A stretch of 64,000 nt of DNA from Pseudodesulfovibrio tunisiensis (GTDB lineage: Bacteria > Desulfobacterota > Desulfovibrionia > Desulfovibrionales > Desulfovibrionaceae). Both the position numbers and the translations under genes were made by a program. Below, one piece after another: positions 17,888 through 27,514 of the stretch. Numbering within the stretch: position 1 is the stretch's first letter; each line of letters opens with the position of its first letter. The stretch spans positions 1,227,001 through 1,291,000 of the forward strand of contig NZ_CP094380.1 in assembly GCF_022809775.1 (NCBI RefSeq), read 5' to 3'. The notes below the pieces were generated by a model that was not told the origin of the DNA, did no database searches, and saw only the letters and a list, made by a program, of their open reading frames with translations.

Positions 17888-18083
17888 CAGGGAACCGGAA
17901 AAACTGTCGCTTCTTTTTATTTAAAACAGCATTTACAGATAGTTGAATGCATATCCATACCAATTCCGGCTAATAACACAGTATGGGAGACACCCGTGCA
18001 TCAAAACATTCCGGGGACTCTAAAGTAATTCGATAACCCGACCGATAAATCATGCGTCACCATTGTTCATGGGGGGAATCATC

Positions 18084-18521
18084 ATGGTATCAGCTATTTT
18101 CCAGATCACCGGTTACAAACGGGTGCTGACACTGTTTGAAAAAGGCAGAACAGACGAGGCAAAAGCCCTGCTGACCAGCCTTCAGGAAGAATTCCTTGCC
18201 GTATGCGAGGAAAACGAGGTGCTCAAGACGCAGCTCTCGGAAGTGGCCGAAGTTCTCGATCTGGCGGAAAAGGTTCAATACGACGGCCAGAAATACTGGC
18301 TCATGGAAGAAGGCAAGCGCAAAGGGCCCTTCTGCCAGCTCTGCTATGACAAGGACGGCCTGCTGGTGCATCTGCAGCAGCACGACAAGCATTGGGAATG
18401 CCAGAGCTGCCGCAGCCTCTACATGATCCCTCAGGTTGCCACCGCTCCCAAAAGGAAGAAAGCCATTCGCACCACTCTGAAAAAGACCATTCCCCTGTTC
18501 ATGGGGCATGAACTGGGATGA
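18084..18521 (+). CDS. Uncharacterised protein with a four-cysteine zinc-ribbon-like motif
   Basis: 145 residues. The N-terminal half (about 15-65) is helical and probably coiled-coil. Residues 71-112 contain YWLMEEG...GPFCQLCYDKDG and HWECQSCRSLY, with pairs C84/C87 and C106/C109 spaced like a zinc ribbon. I recognise the segment as recurring in uncharacterised bacterial proteins but know no function. The ATG at 18084 follows GGGGGAA; an upstream ATG at 18063 is less likely. It is transcribed away from the thi operon. Confidence 0.75.
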   Translation: MVSAIFQITGYKRVLTLFEKGRTDEAKALLTSLQEEFLAVCEENEVLKTQLSEVAEVLDLAEKVQYDGQKYWLMEEGKRKGPFCQLCYDKDGLLVHLQQHDKHWECQSCRSLYMIPQVATAPKRKKAIRTTLKKTIPLFMGHELG

Positions 18522-18540
18522 GTCCCGGACAGGCGGCAAA

Positions 18541-18584
18541 AGCAGCAGGGCCGACGCGAAATCATTCGCGTCGGCCCTGCTGCT
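18541..18584. terminator. Perfect 20-bp hairpin shared by convergent genes
   Basis: AGCAGCAGGGCCGACGCGAA and its exact complement flank a four-base loop ATCA. It sits between the stops of the zinc-ribbon gene and the SH3 gene, with short A runs on the left and T/C on the right, so it can terminate transcription from both sides. Confidence 0.75.
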
Positions 18585-18602
18585 TCAAATCGTTCCACCC
18601 TG

Positions 18603-19862
18603 TCAGCGCAAGGGAAAATCCGTACCAAAGAGCGCGGTCTTCCTGATCCGAAATTCGGTCAGCGTCTTTTCCACGAACCGGGCTTCGCCATAGGCGATGT
18701 CCTCGAAATCCATGCCCGGCAGATAGAAAAGTATTGCCAGATTCCTGCCGGATTTCGCCAGCCCCGGACGCAGGGTTTCAGCCAGATCAGCCAGCCCGGC
18801 TTCCCTGGGCACCTTTTTGGCCGCCACGAACACCTTGACCATGGTCCAGCTCTCGCCGAACTTTCTGGTCTCGCTGGTTTCCATGACCTTGTACTGGAAG
18901 CCGTGAACATTCCGGTCCGCCACCGGATCGGGACGTTTGGCATCCGCAAACCGCTTGCGGTCTATGGGAATCACGGTCTGGCCGCCATCGCTTTTTGCCG
19001 GAGCCGCTGCAACCGGCGCAGGCCGTCCTTCGAGATCGTGTTCGGCGGCATAGCCGATGGCCCGGTTTTCCCTGCGCAGGGATTCCCCGGGCTGGAACAC
19101 GGCGTACCAGCCGTTCCTGAGCATATCGACCTTGACCTTGTCTCCCTTTTTCAAGGTCCTGACAAAATGCGACTTGGACGAACGCGCCATGCGCACCACC
19201 ACGTCGTCGGGAATGGTCACGATCCTGCCCCACGGCCTGCCAGAAGAAGCGACCCTGGGTGCGGGTTTCACCACGGGATCGGGATCGGCCTGAACCGAAT
19301 CCTCTTGCGCCACGGCCTGCCGGGTCGGAGTCACGCCGACAGCCGGAACAAGATACTTGCTCTTGACCCAGCCCACGGCATTGAGCTGGGACCGGATGGT
19401 CGCCCCGGGCACGAACACCATAGTCCAGTCATCCTCGGGAAAATCCACGCGCACGCGCTGCCCCGGAGCCAGAGCAGAGACCTTTTCGGATCGAATAGTG
19501 CTCTCGGCGCGCACGTTGAGCCGGGTCTTGGTGGCCATGAGTTCGCCCCAGGCTTCGATATCCACCTTGCCCGGACGCGGCTTGAGATACTTGATGTTGG
19601 CATAGCCCACGGCTGCCGCCTCGCTGCTGCGCGTTTCCCCGGGTTCGTATATCGCGACCCAACCATCCACCTCATGGGCGATGCGCACCTTCTGGCCCGG
19701 AAACAGCATGCCAACCCACGCGGCGCTGGCCGACCGCGCCTTGCGCAGATTCAGGGGCCGATCCGGATATCGAATCTCGCCCCATGCCAAGGCCGTTCCC
19801 GCACACAGGCAAATCAGGCACACTGCCGCCACCACGTTCCGCATCATTCTGCCGCACGCCAT
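18603..19862 (-). CDS. Secreted protein with three bacterial SH3-type repeats
   Basis: 419 residues with a signal peptide (about 7-26, VVAAVCLICLCAGTALA). Three SH3-like repeats follow at about 30-95, 105-172 and 212-280. Each has a residues-of-binding core such as LNVRAESTIRSEKVSALAPG or VVRMARSSKSHFVRTLKKGD and ends with GWVAIYEPGE, DWTMVFVPG or GWYAVFQPGE. Such repeats usually bind cell wall or mediate contacts in the periplasm. The last 130 residues are a separate domain of unknown role. The ATG has GGAGG six bases upstream. It follows ompH by 13 bases and is probably co-transcribed with it. Confidence 0.75.
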   Translation of the reverse strand: MACGRMMRNVVAAVCLICLCAGTALAWGEIRYPDRPLNLRKARSASAAWVGMLFPGQKVRIAHEVDGWVAIYEPGETRSSEAAAVGYANIKYLKPRPGKVDIEAWGELMATKTRLNVRAESTIRSEKVSALAPGQRVRVDFPEDDWTMVFVPGATIRSQLNAVGWVKSKYLVPAVGVTPTRQAVAQEDSVQADPDPVVKPAPRVASSGRPWGRIVTIPDDVVVRMARSSKSHFVRTLKKGDKVKVDMLRNGWYAVFQPGESLRRENRAIGYAAEHDLEGRPAPVAAAPAKSDGGQTVIPIDRKRFADAKRPDPVADRNVHGFQYKVMETSETRKFGESWTMVKVFVAAKKVPREAGLADLAETLRPGLAKSGRNLAILFYLPGMDFEDIAYGEARFVEKTLTEFRIRKTALFGTDFPLR

Positions 19863-19875
19863 TTCCGGCCTCCGT

Positions 19876-20385
19876 CTACAGCATCTTGTCCAGTTCGGAA
19901 ATAACCCGGTCCGTCACGTCCATCTGCGGCACCACATAGCCGACGATTTCCGGATCGGTCAAAATCAGGGTGAATCCGCGCTCCTCGGCCAAGGCCTTGA
20001 GAATGGAATCCGCGCGGTGCATGATGAAACGGATGAGCTTGCGCTCCTCTTCCTGAATCTCCAGATTGCTCCGCTCCACCACGGCCTCGTAGTCCCGGGC
20101 GGCCCGACGCAATTCCGCCTCGCGCAGGGACTGTTCGGCCACGGACACCTCGCCGGAAGCCAGTTCGCCCTTGAGCGCCTGCACCTTTTCCAGAGCAACG
20201 GCCACCTGCCTGTCCTTTTCCCTGCCCAGACGCGCCAGATCGTCCTGCGCAACACGGCCGATTTTCGATTCGTTGATGACCCGCTGGGGATTGAGAAATC
20301 CCACCTTGGACATCTGGGCCCGGGCAGCCGGAACCAGCAGGACGGAAAACACAAGCAAGACCGTCATGGTCCTGAACAATTTCAT
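19876..20385 (-). CDS. OmpH/Skp family periplasmic chaperone
   Basis: 169 residues. An N-terminal signal peptide (MKLFRTMTVLLVFSVLLVPA...) is followed by KVGFLNPQRVINES, the typical start of the OmpH domain, then a long charged coiled-coil (about 45-130) and a short C-terminal beta strand region. Skp trimers hold unfolded outer-membrane proteins in the periplasm. The ATG at 20385 fits the signal peptide. It lies 70 bases downstream of priA and 13 bases upstream of the SH3-protein gene, so an envelope role for both is plausible. Confidence 0.87.
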   Translation of the reverse strand: MKLFRTMTVLLVFSVLLVPAARAQMSKVGFLNPQRVINESKIGRVAQDDLARLGREKDRQVAVALEKVQALKGELASGEVSVAEQSLREAELRRAARDYEAVVERSNLEIQEEERKLIRFIMHRADSILKALAEERGFTLILTDPEIVGYVVPQMDVTDRVISELDKML

Positions 20386-20455
20386 ATTGATACGCTCTCT
20401 TGTGGTCTGATGATATTCGCGCCACTCTAGCGGCAAAGTCGCACCCTGTCGAGAA

Positions 20456-22822
20456 TCACAGGGTGGACACCGGGTCAAGGTCCAGGGAAAGCCGAATCTT
20501 GCCGGGCGCGGGATTGGCCCGTTCAAGCCGGGCAAACAGGCCGCGTACAGCACCCCAGGAATCCGCCTTGAGCAGACAGTTGAACCGCATCCTTCCGCGA
20601 AGTCGGCTCAACGGCGCGGGTGCCGGCCCCATGCCCAGCACGCACAGGCCGGGTCCCTGTTCCCGCAGAATCCGGGAAAAATCCATCATGGCTCCAGGGC
20701 CATCCGAAAAATCCGCAGGAAAGCTGATGCGCACAAGACCGAGCTTGATGAACGGCGGATACCGGAACTTCTGCCGCCGTTCGATCTCCCGGGCGTAGAA
20801 TCCTTCGTAATCACCGGAAATCACTTCGGTCCAGATGGGATGCCCGGGATTGCGGGTCTGAATGAGCACGCGCCCGGCCTTGCCACCGCGTCCGGCCCGG
20901 CCAGCCACCTGAACCAGAAGCTGAAACGTGCGCTCCGAGGAACGATAGTCCGGCAGATTCAGGCCAAGATCGCCATCCGCGACCGCCACCAGCGTCACAT
21001 CCGGAAAATGATGCCCCTTGGAAATCATCTGGGTGCCCACGAGCACCTGCGCCTCCCGTCGGGCGAACGCTGCCAGAATTTCCTCCATGCGTTCCTGCCG
21101 ACGCGTGGCGTCCCGATCCAGACGCAGCACCTTCACGTCATCGGGCAGGACAGCCGCAATGCTCTCCTCAAGTCGCTCCGTGCCTTCGCCCATGGGCAGA
21201 AAATTCGCACCTCCGCACTTGGCGCACAGCAGAGGATAGGATTTGGCATGACCGCAATAATGACACACCAGCCGTTCCTGCCGCTTGTGATAGGTCATGC
21301 CCACTTCACACTCGGGACATTTGACGGTCTCGCCACAGTCCAGACAATACATGACCGGGGAATAGCCCCGGCGGTTGAGCATGACAATGGCCTGCTCGCC
21401 CGCGGCAACGGTCTCGCGCAGGGCCTCCAGAGTTCGAGGTGCGAACGGCTGATCCGGATTCTTGAGGTTGGTGATGTCCACCAGTTCCACGTCCGGCAAC
21501 CGGCTGTCCCCGACGCGTTCCTTGAGCGAGCACATGGGGATGTGCCCTTCCCGGGCGGCATGAAAGGTCTTCACGTCCGGCGTGGCCGACCCGAGCACCA
21601 GAAGCCCCCTGGTCATTCCGACGCGGAACCACGCCACTTCCTTGGCATGGTACGGCAACCGCTCTTCCTGCTTGAAGGATTCGTCATGTTCCTCGTCCAG
21701 AACGATCAGCCCCAGATTGCGCATGGGCAGAAAAAGCGCGGAACGCGTGCCCACCACGACGGACGGAGTCTGTTCACGCGCCAGATCGCGAAACGTGAGT
21801 TCCCGCTTCTTGGGACTCTGATACCCGTGATAGAATGCGGTTCTCGCCTCCGGGAAATGCGCGGCAACGGTCTTGTACAGCGAACAGGCCAAAGCCACTT
21901 CCGGCGCAAGCAGCAGCACGCTCTTTCCGGCCTCGAGACACTGGCGCGCCAACTCCAGATAGACCACGGTCTTGCCGCTGCCGGTAACACCATGCACCAG
22001 ATGCGTGCCCCCGGACTCCAGAGCCGGACCAAGCCGCTTCAGGGCTGCGGACTGTTCGGGCGTGAATTCGTATCCCCACTCGGCCGGACCGACGCAGGCA
22101 CCGCCGCCTTCATCCACATGAGCCAGATCATCGGGTGTGAGTTCGCCCACGGAAACCAGTCCGGCTCCTTCCAGCTTGGCGGCAGCATCCTTCGTCCATT
22201 CTCCAAGGGAAAACTTCAGGGAAAACAGACTCTGCGGCCCATTGTCCATGAGGTGCTCCAACAGCCGGAGCTGGCGTTTGGCATTGGGACGCACAGGCCA
22301 CGGCGGATCGGACAGCAGGGAAACGAACCTGTCCTCGGCCTCGCGCTTCGGGTCCACACGAACACGCATGCGCCCGTCCAGCCACAGATTCATGAGGCAC
22401 CGCTGATCCTCCACGGACAGCTTGACGATTTCCGTGGGCTTGAGCGAGGCAGGCAGTGGCCGGTCCGCCATATGCCGGTCAACGGCAAACGTGACCGCAG
22501 CGGTTCGCAGGCCGCGTGGCAGCGCACCTTCAAGAATGCGACCAAGGGGAATCATCTGCCGGGAAGCAAGATTCCCGATCATGTCCATGTAATCGGCGTC
22601 GAGAAGCGGCCTGCGTTCCAACGGCCAGAGCACGGGCCTGAGCGCCACGCCCCTGGGCACGGATTCGGCAGGACCGATCACGATCCCGGCGCGGCAGGAA
22701 CGTCCAAGGGGAACAGCCACACGCTGTCCCGGAACAAGAGCGGAAAAAAAATCAGGCCGCCCGTACGTCAGCGCCTGATAGGGAGGGCTGAGCAGGGCGA
22801 CCTGCCAATAATCCTTCATCAC
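20456..22822 (-). CDS. priA: Primosomal protein N' (replication restart helicase)
   Basis: 788 residues. An N-terminal DNA-binding part is followed by a superfamily 2 helicase with Walker A GVTGSGKT and the Walker B box DEEH in VLDEEHDESFKQ. The zinc-binding insert with four CxxC pairs is intact: CLDCG, CPEC, CHYCG and CAKCGG. PriA reloads the replisome at stalled forks. The second methionine (22819) could also be the start. It begins four bases after the preceding secreted-protein gene ends. Confidence 0.96.
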   Translation of the reverse strand: MMKDYWQVALLSPPYQALTYGRPDFFSALVPGQRVAVPLGRSCRAGIVIGPAESVPRGVALRPVLWPLERRPLLDADYMDMIGNLASRQMIPLGRILEGALPRGLRTAAVTFAVDRHMADRPLPASLKPTEIVKLSVEDQRCLMNLWLDGRMRVRVDPKREAEDRFVSLLSDPPWPVRPNAKRQLRLLEHLMDNGPQSLFSLKFSLGEWTKDAAAKLEGAGLVSVGELTPDDLAHVDEGGGACVGPAEWGYEFTPEQSAALKRLGPALESGGTHLVHGVTGSGKTVVYLELARQCLEAGKSVLLLAPEVALACSLYKTVAAHFPEARTAFYHGYQSPKKRELTFRDLAREQTPSVVVGTRSALFLPMRNLGLIVLDEEHDESFKQEERLPYHAKEVAWFRVGMTRGLLVLGSATPDVKTFHAAREGHIPMCSLKERVGDSRLPDVELVDITNLKNPDQPFAPRTLEALRETVAAGEQAIVMLNRRGYSPVMYCLDCGETVKCPECEVGMTYHKRQERLVCHYCGHAKSYPLLCAKCGGANFLPMGEGTERLEESIAAVLPDDVKVLRLDRDATRRQERMEEILAAFARREAQVLVGTQMISKGHHFPDVTLVAVADGDLGLNLPDYRSSERTFQLLVQVAGRAGRGGKAGRVLIQTRNPGHPIWTEVISGDYEGFYAREIERRQKFRYPPFIKLGLVRISFPADFSDGPGAMMDFSRILREQGPGLCVLGMGPAPAPLSRLRGRMRFNCLLKADSWGAVRGLFARLERANPAPGKIRLSLDLDPVSTL

Positions 22823-22825
22823 GAA

Positions 22826-23581
22826 TCAGCGGACAACCGGAAAACGGAACTCATTCCCCAACCGGTCAAAAGGTTCCGGCATGGCGCCGCAGGTTTCCGG
22901 GGACAGGGTCCGGGCAAGGGCCTTGGGATCATACAGGGATGCATCCCCGGCCCGATTCACGGCCAGCCACTTCACGGCCATGACCAGAGGCTCAGCTCCA
23001 GGGGCGGTGTAGATGACCTTCTGCGGCACATCATATCCGCCAAGGGTCCGGAAATCGGAAAAGGCGATGCTGGCCTGTCCGCCTCCAGCCTCGTACCGCA
23101 CCAGCAGCGGGGCCATGGTTTCATTGTTCAGCCACACGGCAGGCAATGTCATATCCTCGGGATCGGCACCGTACATGAAGCACGGCACGTCCCCGCAGAA
23201 TCCGAAGGTACGCGTGGCATTGTCCACGCCCCAGTCATGCCACGTCTGCAACGTGTCCGGCGGCATCCACGCAAAGAGCGGAGACAGGGGAAAGGCCTGC
23301 CCGACACAGGAGGCAAGCACGGTCCCGCCCACGCCCACGCCGGAGGACTTCAGCCCGTTGGCCCGCCATTCCTGACGCCATTTTCCGCGCGCATACCAGA
23401 TATGCACGGCCACTCCGGGATAATCCGGAAACGAGGCCTCCGCCTCCCAGGAGGACAAGGGACCGTAGGCCTTGCGCAGCATGGCCCCCAATTCCTCGTC
23501 ATCCGGCGCAAAGGCGAATGCGGCAGCAGCGGAAAACAGTATCAGCAAACAGCAGGCAAAGCCGGAAATCAATCTGAACAA
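22826..23581 (-). CDS. Secreted protein of unknown function
   Basis: 251 residues. A signal peptide (about 1-24, RLISGFACCLLILFSAAAAFAFA) precedes a globular domain with about ten beta-prone segments. Features such as WRQEWRANG, LNNETMAPLLVRYE and FSDFRTLGGYDVPQKVIY recall LolA/DUF4292-like lipoprotein carriers in style, but the match is not strong. Three cysteines (in ASCVG and FCGDVPC) may form disulfides. The start is TTG at 23581 with AGGAG eight bases upstream; the gene overlaps the galU stop by 13 bases. It is followed by priA. Confidence 0.75.
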   Translation of the reverse strand: MFRLISGFACCLLILFSAAAAFAFAPDDEELGAMLRKAYGPLSSWEAEASFPDYPGVAVHIWYARGKWRQEWRANGLKSSGVGVGGTVLASCVGQAFPLSPLFAWMPPDTLQTWHDWGVDNATRTFGFCGDVPCFMYGADPEDMTLPAVWLNNETMAPLLVRYEAGGGQASIAFSDFRTLGGYDVPQKVIYTAPGAEPLVMAVKWLAVNRAGDASLYDPKALARTLSPETCGAMPEPFDRLGNEFRFPVVR

Positions 23582-24441
23582 GACAGCAACTCCTGAAGCC
23601 GTTTGACAAGGTCGTCGCGCAATTCCTCGTCGTGCAGAGCGAAATAGATGTTGGCGGTAAGATATTCCACCCAGTCGCCAGCGTCAAACCGCTGGCCCTG
23701 AAGCTTCACGGCAATGAGCTTGTCCCGGTCAGCGAGTCCCTGCAAGGCATCGGTAAGCTGGATTTCCCCGCCCACACCAGCCTTCTGGCCATCCAGAATG
23801 TCGAAAATCTCGGGCAGCAGCACGTATCTGCCGATGATCGCCAGATTGGACGGAGCATCCTCGACCTTGGGCTTTTCCACCAGCTTGCTGACGCGATACA
23901 TGCCCTTGGCAAATTCCTCACCGGCAATCACGCCGTACTTGCTGACCTTGTCTCTCGGCACCTCGATCACGCCGACCACGGCCTTGTTTTCGGCTTTCGC
24001 AGCTTCGATGAGCTGGCTGATGCCGGAATTCAGACCGAACATGAGGTCGTCGCCGAGCATGACCGCAAAGGGTTCGTTCTTGCACACCTCGCTGGCGCAC
24101 AGGACGGCATGCCCCAGACCGAGCTGCACCTTCTGGCGCACGGAAACCACATTCACCATGTCCGCAACCCGCTTGACCTCTTCCAGAAGGTCCAGCTTGC
24201 CGCCGCGGGTCAGGAGTTGCTCGAGCAGAAAGTTGCGGTCGAAATGATCCTCGATGATCCGCTTGTTCTGGTTGGTGATGAACACCACGTCCTTGAGCCC
24301 GGCCTGCATGGCTTCTTCCACGATGTACTGCACGATGGGCTTCTTGTATATCGGCAGCATTTCCTTGGGGATGTTCTTGGTTGCGGGCAGCGATCTGGTT
24401 CCCCATCCAGCGACCGGAATCACGACTTTCTTGATGTCCAT
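23569..24441 (-). CDS. galU: UTP-glucose-1-phosphate uridylyltransferase
   Basis: 290 residues of the GalU family, which makes UDP-glucose from UTP and glucose-1-phosphate. The N-terminal signature is GWGTRSLPATKNIPKEMLP, where most relatives have GLGTR; VMLGDDL, VGVIEVP and VEKP follow. The ATG at 24441 has GAGGAGA nine bases upstream. It follows glmM by 21 bases, which links two sugar-nucleotide steps. UDP-glucose can be oxidised to UDP-glucuronate, the substrate of the decarboxylase encoded at 3285. Confidence 0.95.
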   Translation of the reverse strand: MDIKKVVIPVAGWGTRSLPATKNIPKEMLPIYKKPIVQYIVEEAMQAGLKDVVFITNQNKRIIEDHFDRNFLLEQLLTRGGKLDLLEEVKRVADMVNVVSVRQKVQLGLGHAVLCASEVCKNEPFAVMLGDDLMFGLNSGISQLIEAAKAENKAVVGVIEVPRDKVSKYGVIAGEEFAKGMYRVSKLVEKPKVEDAPSNLAIIGRYVLLPEIFDILDGQKAGVGGEIQLTDALQGLADRDKLIAVKLQGQRFDAGDWVEYLTANIYFALHDEELRDDLVKRLQELLSCSD

Positions 24442-24462
24442 GCCAAACAATCTCCTCGGAAT

Positions 24463-25815
24463 TTAACGCAAATGCTTTTCACAGGCTTCAACGATTTCGC
24501 CGACGTATTCCTCCACCTTGTCGAGGTTCGGTCCCTCGACCATGACACGCGCCACGGCCTCGGTGCCGGAATACCGAAGCAGAACCCTTCCCTTGCCGTA
24601 CAAGGCGTCCTCCACCTTGCGCACGGCCTCCTGCACCTTGGGAGCTTCCTCAAAGGGAATCTTCCGCTCCACGTGCACGTTTTTAAGTACCTGCGGAAAC
24701 GGCTGAAGCAATCCCGCAAGTTCGGAAAGGGGTTTCTGCCTTTCGCACATTATACGCAACAATTGCAGCGCCGCAAGCAGGCCGTCTCCGGTGGTGCTGT
24801 GTTCCATGAAAATCAGATGGCCGGACTGCTCTCCGCCGAGCATGGCGCCTTCGCGCCGCATGGCTTCCACCACATACCTGTCGCCCACGGGCGTACGCAG
24901 CAGGGTCCCGCCCCGCTCCTGCATGAAAAGCTCCAGAGCCATGTTGCTCATGACCGTGGCCACCAGCATGTTCTTGGTCAAACGCCCCTGTTCGAGCATC
25001 TCCATGGCGGACAGGGCCATGATCTGATCGCCATCCAGCACCTTGCCCTTTTCGTCGCAGACAATGAGCCTGTCCGCATCGCCGTCCAGCGCCAACCCGA
25101 TGTCCGCGCCGTACTCCACGACCTTGCGGGAAATGCCCTCGGGGTACAGGGAACCGCACTTGTCGTTGATGTTGATCCCGTCGGGATGCATGCCGATCTT
25201 GATGACCTCGGCCCCGAGTTCCTCGAACACGTAGGGAGCCACACCGTAGGCCGCGCCATTGGCACAGTCCAGCACGATGCGCATGCCGTCCAGAGTCAGA
25301 TGACTGGAAAAGCTGTTCTTGAGGTAGACGATGTATCTGCCGCGCGCATCATCGATGCGGTATGCCCTGCCGATCTCTTCGGCAGCCGGGTAATCCCATT
25401 GGGTCGAGGGATCGAGAACCAGAGAGGCAATCCTGTCCTCTTCCTCGTCGGGCAGCTTGAATCCGTCGCGATCGAAGAACTTGATGCCGTTGTCCATGAA
25501 CGGATTGTGCGACGCGGAAATCACCACGCCCACGTCGGCACGCATGTTCCGGGTCAGAAAAGAAATCGCCGGGGTGGGCATGGGACCGACAAGAAACACG
25601 TCCATGCCGTTGGCGCACAGCCCGGAGGTCAGTGCGGTTTCATACACATAGCCGGACAGGCGCGTATCCTTGCCGATGACAACCCTGTGCCGCTTGGAAC
25701 CGTTGCGGAAATACTGGCCGGCGGCAAGTCCGAGCCGAAGCGCGATTTCCGCAGTCATGGGGAATATGTTCACCTGCCCCCGCAGGCCGTCGGTGCCGAA
25801 AAGTCGTTGCGTCAT
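24463..25815 (-). CDS. glmM: Phosphoglucosamine mutase
   Basis: 450 residues. The N-terminus [10 protein letters not shown] and the active-site serine loop ISASHNP (phospho-serine S102) are intact, as is the metal loop LDGDADR. GlmM converts glucosamine-6-phosphate to glucosamine-1-phosphate for UDP-GlcNAc, feeding peptidoglycan and lipid A. Placement behind cdaA and cdaR is a widely conserved arrangement in which the diadenylate cyclase and GlmM are functionally linked. Confidence 0.96.
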   Translation of the reverse strand: MTQRLFGTDGLRGQVNIFPMTAEIALRLGLAAGQYFRNGSKRHRVVIGKDTRLSGYVYETALTSGLCANGMDVFLVGPMPTPAISFLTRNMRADVGVVISASHNPFMDNGIKFFDRDGFKLPDEEEDRIASLVLDPSTQWDYPAAEEIGRAYRIDDARGRYIVYLKNSFSSHLTLDGMRIVLDCANGAAYGVAPYVFEELGAEVIKIGMHPDGININDKCGSLYPEGISRKVVEYGADIGLALDGDADRLIVCDEKGKVLDGDQIMALSAMEMLEQGRLTKNMLVATVMSNMALELFMQERGGTLLRTPVGDRYVVEAMRREGAMLGGEQSGHLIFMEHSTTGDGLLAALQLLRIMCERQKPLSELAGLLQPFPQVLKNVHVERKIPFEEAPKVQEAVRKVEDALYGKGRVLLRYSGTEAVARVMVEGPNLDKVEEYVGEIVEACEKHLR

Positions 25816-25840
25816 GAATTTCTCCGTCCAATCGTCCTGA

Positions 25841-26749
25841 TTATTTGGCCGCCCTGATTTCAGTGGACACCACCTCGGGGTTGCGCTTCACGACGCGGCA
25901 TCCCTCGGGAAGAGTCACGTGATAGTCGAGCTCGTACCTTCCCGGTCCGGGATTGTCGGGCAGCACGAGTCTGGCGGCCATGTCCTTGCGAAAATCATTG
26001 TCCCTGAAAAGATAGAGCGGCCCCTCCATCAGGAATCGCACGTAATCCTGAGAGGTGCGCACCGCAAACCTGCCGGTCTCGGGAATTTCGAGCGGCAGCT
26101 TGATCCAGATTTCCTTGGTCCTGGCGGCAAAGGCGACCTCCACACGCACCTGTCCGGGCGAAGCCTCGACCTCCTCGGGCAGAAGCAGAGGCACATCCTC
26201 GACCCAGGAAGCCGGAACCTCATCCGGGAAATCCTCCTTGACCACAACCGATGTCCGCGTGATCTTGCGCAGCACGGTTTCCGGCCCGCGAATCTCCACG
26301 GAAGCCGGTTCCACGTTCACCCCAACCTGATCGTAATACGGATTCAGATTGCCAGCCCAGGACGCATCCACGGGAATCGTCCGCTGAACATTCCTGTCCA
26401 CGGTCAGGGTCAACCTGTTGGGTTTGACCTCCATGACCTCGAAGGACGAGGAAAGGGAAATGCGATCCGCATCGATTTCCACGACCTGTTCGCCGATCTT
26501 CACCTTGTTCACGTCGAGAGGATAGGAATGCCGCTCATTGGCCAGCGAATTCACCAGTCCACGCGGCCCGCGGACCCGTACCTGAATCCTGTCAACCAGA
26601 CCATCCTTGATGATCATGCCTTCGGGCGGGTTGGTCATGACCAGCGGCATGTCGATCCACGCCTCGACCTTTTCCCGCCCCGTGACGAGAAACCAGGTAA
26701 AGACGGCCAACCCCAGAGCCAGAAGCATGGTCTGCCAGTTCTTCATCAT
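25841..26749 (-). CDS. YbbR-domain protein, CdaR-like regulator of CdaA
   Basis: 302 residues. One N-terminal membrane segment (about 7-22, [16 protein letters not shown]) anchors three or so YbbR-type beta repeats, seen in [21 protein letters not shown] and the repeated IPVDASW and [13 protein letters not shown] segments. In Firmicutes CdaR is the extracytoplasmic regulator of CdaA; the same pairing here suggests the same job in the periplasm. It starts three bases after the cdaA stop and is followed by glmM. Confidence 0.86.
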   Translation of the reverse strand: MMKNWQTMLLALGLAVFTWFLVTGREKVEAWIDMPLVMTNPPEGMIIKDGLVDRIQVRVRGPRGLVNSLANERHSYPLDVNKVKIGEQVVEIDADRISLSSSFEVMEVKPNRLTLTVDRNVQRTIPVDASWAGNLNPYYDQVGVNVEPASVEIRGPETVLRKITRTSVVVKEDFPDEVPASWVEDVPLLLPEEVEASPGQVRVEVAFAARTKEIWIKLPLEIPETGRFAVRTSQDYVRFLMEGPLYLFRDNDFRKDMAARLVLPDNPGPGRYELDYHVTLPEGCRVVKRNPEVVSTEIRAAK

Positions 26750-26751
26750 TT

Positions 26752-27507
26752 CTAGCGCTCCAGAACGTTTCGCAGCACACGCCGCAGGCGAACTTCATCA
26801 AGGCTGGTGGTCAGCCGCCCGTTCAGGGCGATGGACACTTCGCCGCGTTCCTCGGACACCACGATGGTAATGGCGTCCGATCCTTCACTGATGCCGAGAG
26901 CGGCCCTGTGACGCGTGCCGAACATGGGCTGCCCCTTGAGTTTGCTGGACAGCGGCAGGATGCAGGCAGCCGCGAGAATCCGGTTTCGCCGGATCACCAC
27001 CGCGCCGTCATGCAAGGGCGTGTCCATGGTGAAAATGGTCTTGAGCAGATCCTTGTTCACCTTGGCATCCAATTCGATGCCGCGCTCCGCAATGTCGCCC
27101 AGAGGCACGCTCTTCTCGATGACGATAATAGCTCCGGTACGGGTGGACGACATGTCCATGACCGCGCCCACCACCTGATCGAGCGTATCCTCGCTGGCCT
27201 CGGAAGGTCGCCAGAACCGCTTGGTTCCCACGGCCGCCAGAGCCTTTCGCACGTCCTTGCGGAAAAGGATGATGATCACCAGAAACAGGGAACTCAGGAA
27301 CTCCCCAAGCAGAGTGTTGAGTGTATAGAGATTCAGCAGGTCCGAAAAATAGTAGATGACCAGCAGCATCATGAGGCCGTACAGCGCGGCCGCGGCCCGG
27401 GTTCCCCGAACCAGCAGAATGATGTTGTAGTACAGCAGGGCCACAAGGCCGATGTCCAGCGCCGCCTGCCATGTGAACTGAAATCCGAAAAGCTCTATCA
27501 CTCGCAC
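26752..27507 (-). CDS. cdaA: Diadenylate cyclase CdaA
   Basis: 251 residues with about three membrane helices (residues 12-90) and a cytoplasmic DAC domain. The two catalytic motifs are present: DGA at 167-169 in PLHDGAVVI and RHR at 199-201 in GTRHRAALG. It condenses two ATP into c-di-AMP, a second messenger tied to envelope and potassium homeostasis. The folP-cdaA-cdaR-glmM order means output can be coordinated with cell-wall precursor synthesis. Confidence 0.94.
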   Translation of the reverse strand: MRVIELFGFQFTWQAALDIGLVALLYYNIILLVRGTRAAAALYGLMMLLVIYYFSDLLNLYTLNTLLGEFLSSLFLVIIILFRKDVRKALAAVGTKRFWRPSEASEDTLDQVVGAVMDMSSTRTGAIIVIEKSVPLGDIAERGIELDAKVNKDLLKTIFTMDTPLHDGAVVIRRNRILAAACILPLSSKLKGQPMFGTRHRAALGISEGSDAITIVVSEERGEVSIALNGRLTTSLDEVRLRRVLRNVLER

Positions 27508-27514
27508 TCCCCGC

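Noticed and set aside
18541-18584. The 20-bp hairpin as an attachment site or mobile-element end
   Set aside because: No integrase or target duplication is nearby, and its place between two convergent stops fits a shared terminator.
20840-25857. Several rightward frames of 500-900 codons across priA, galU and glmM
   Set aside because: They are complements of strongly supported leftward genes and carry no recognisable domains.
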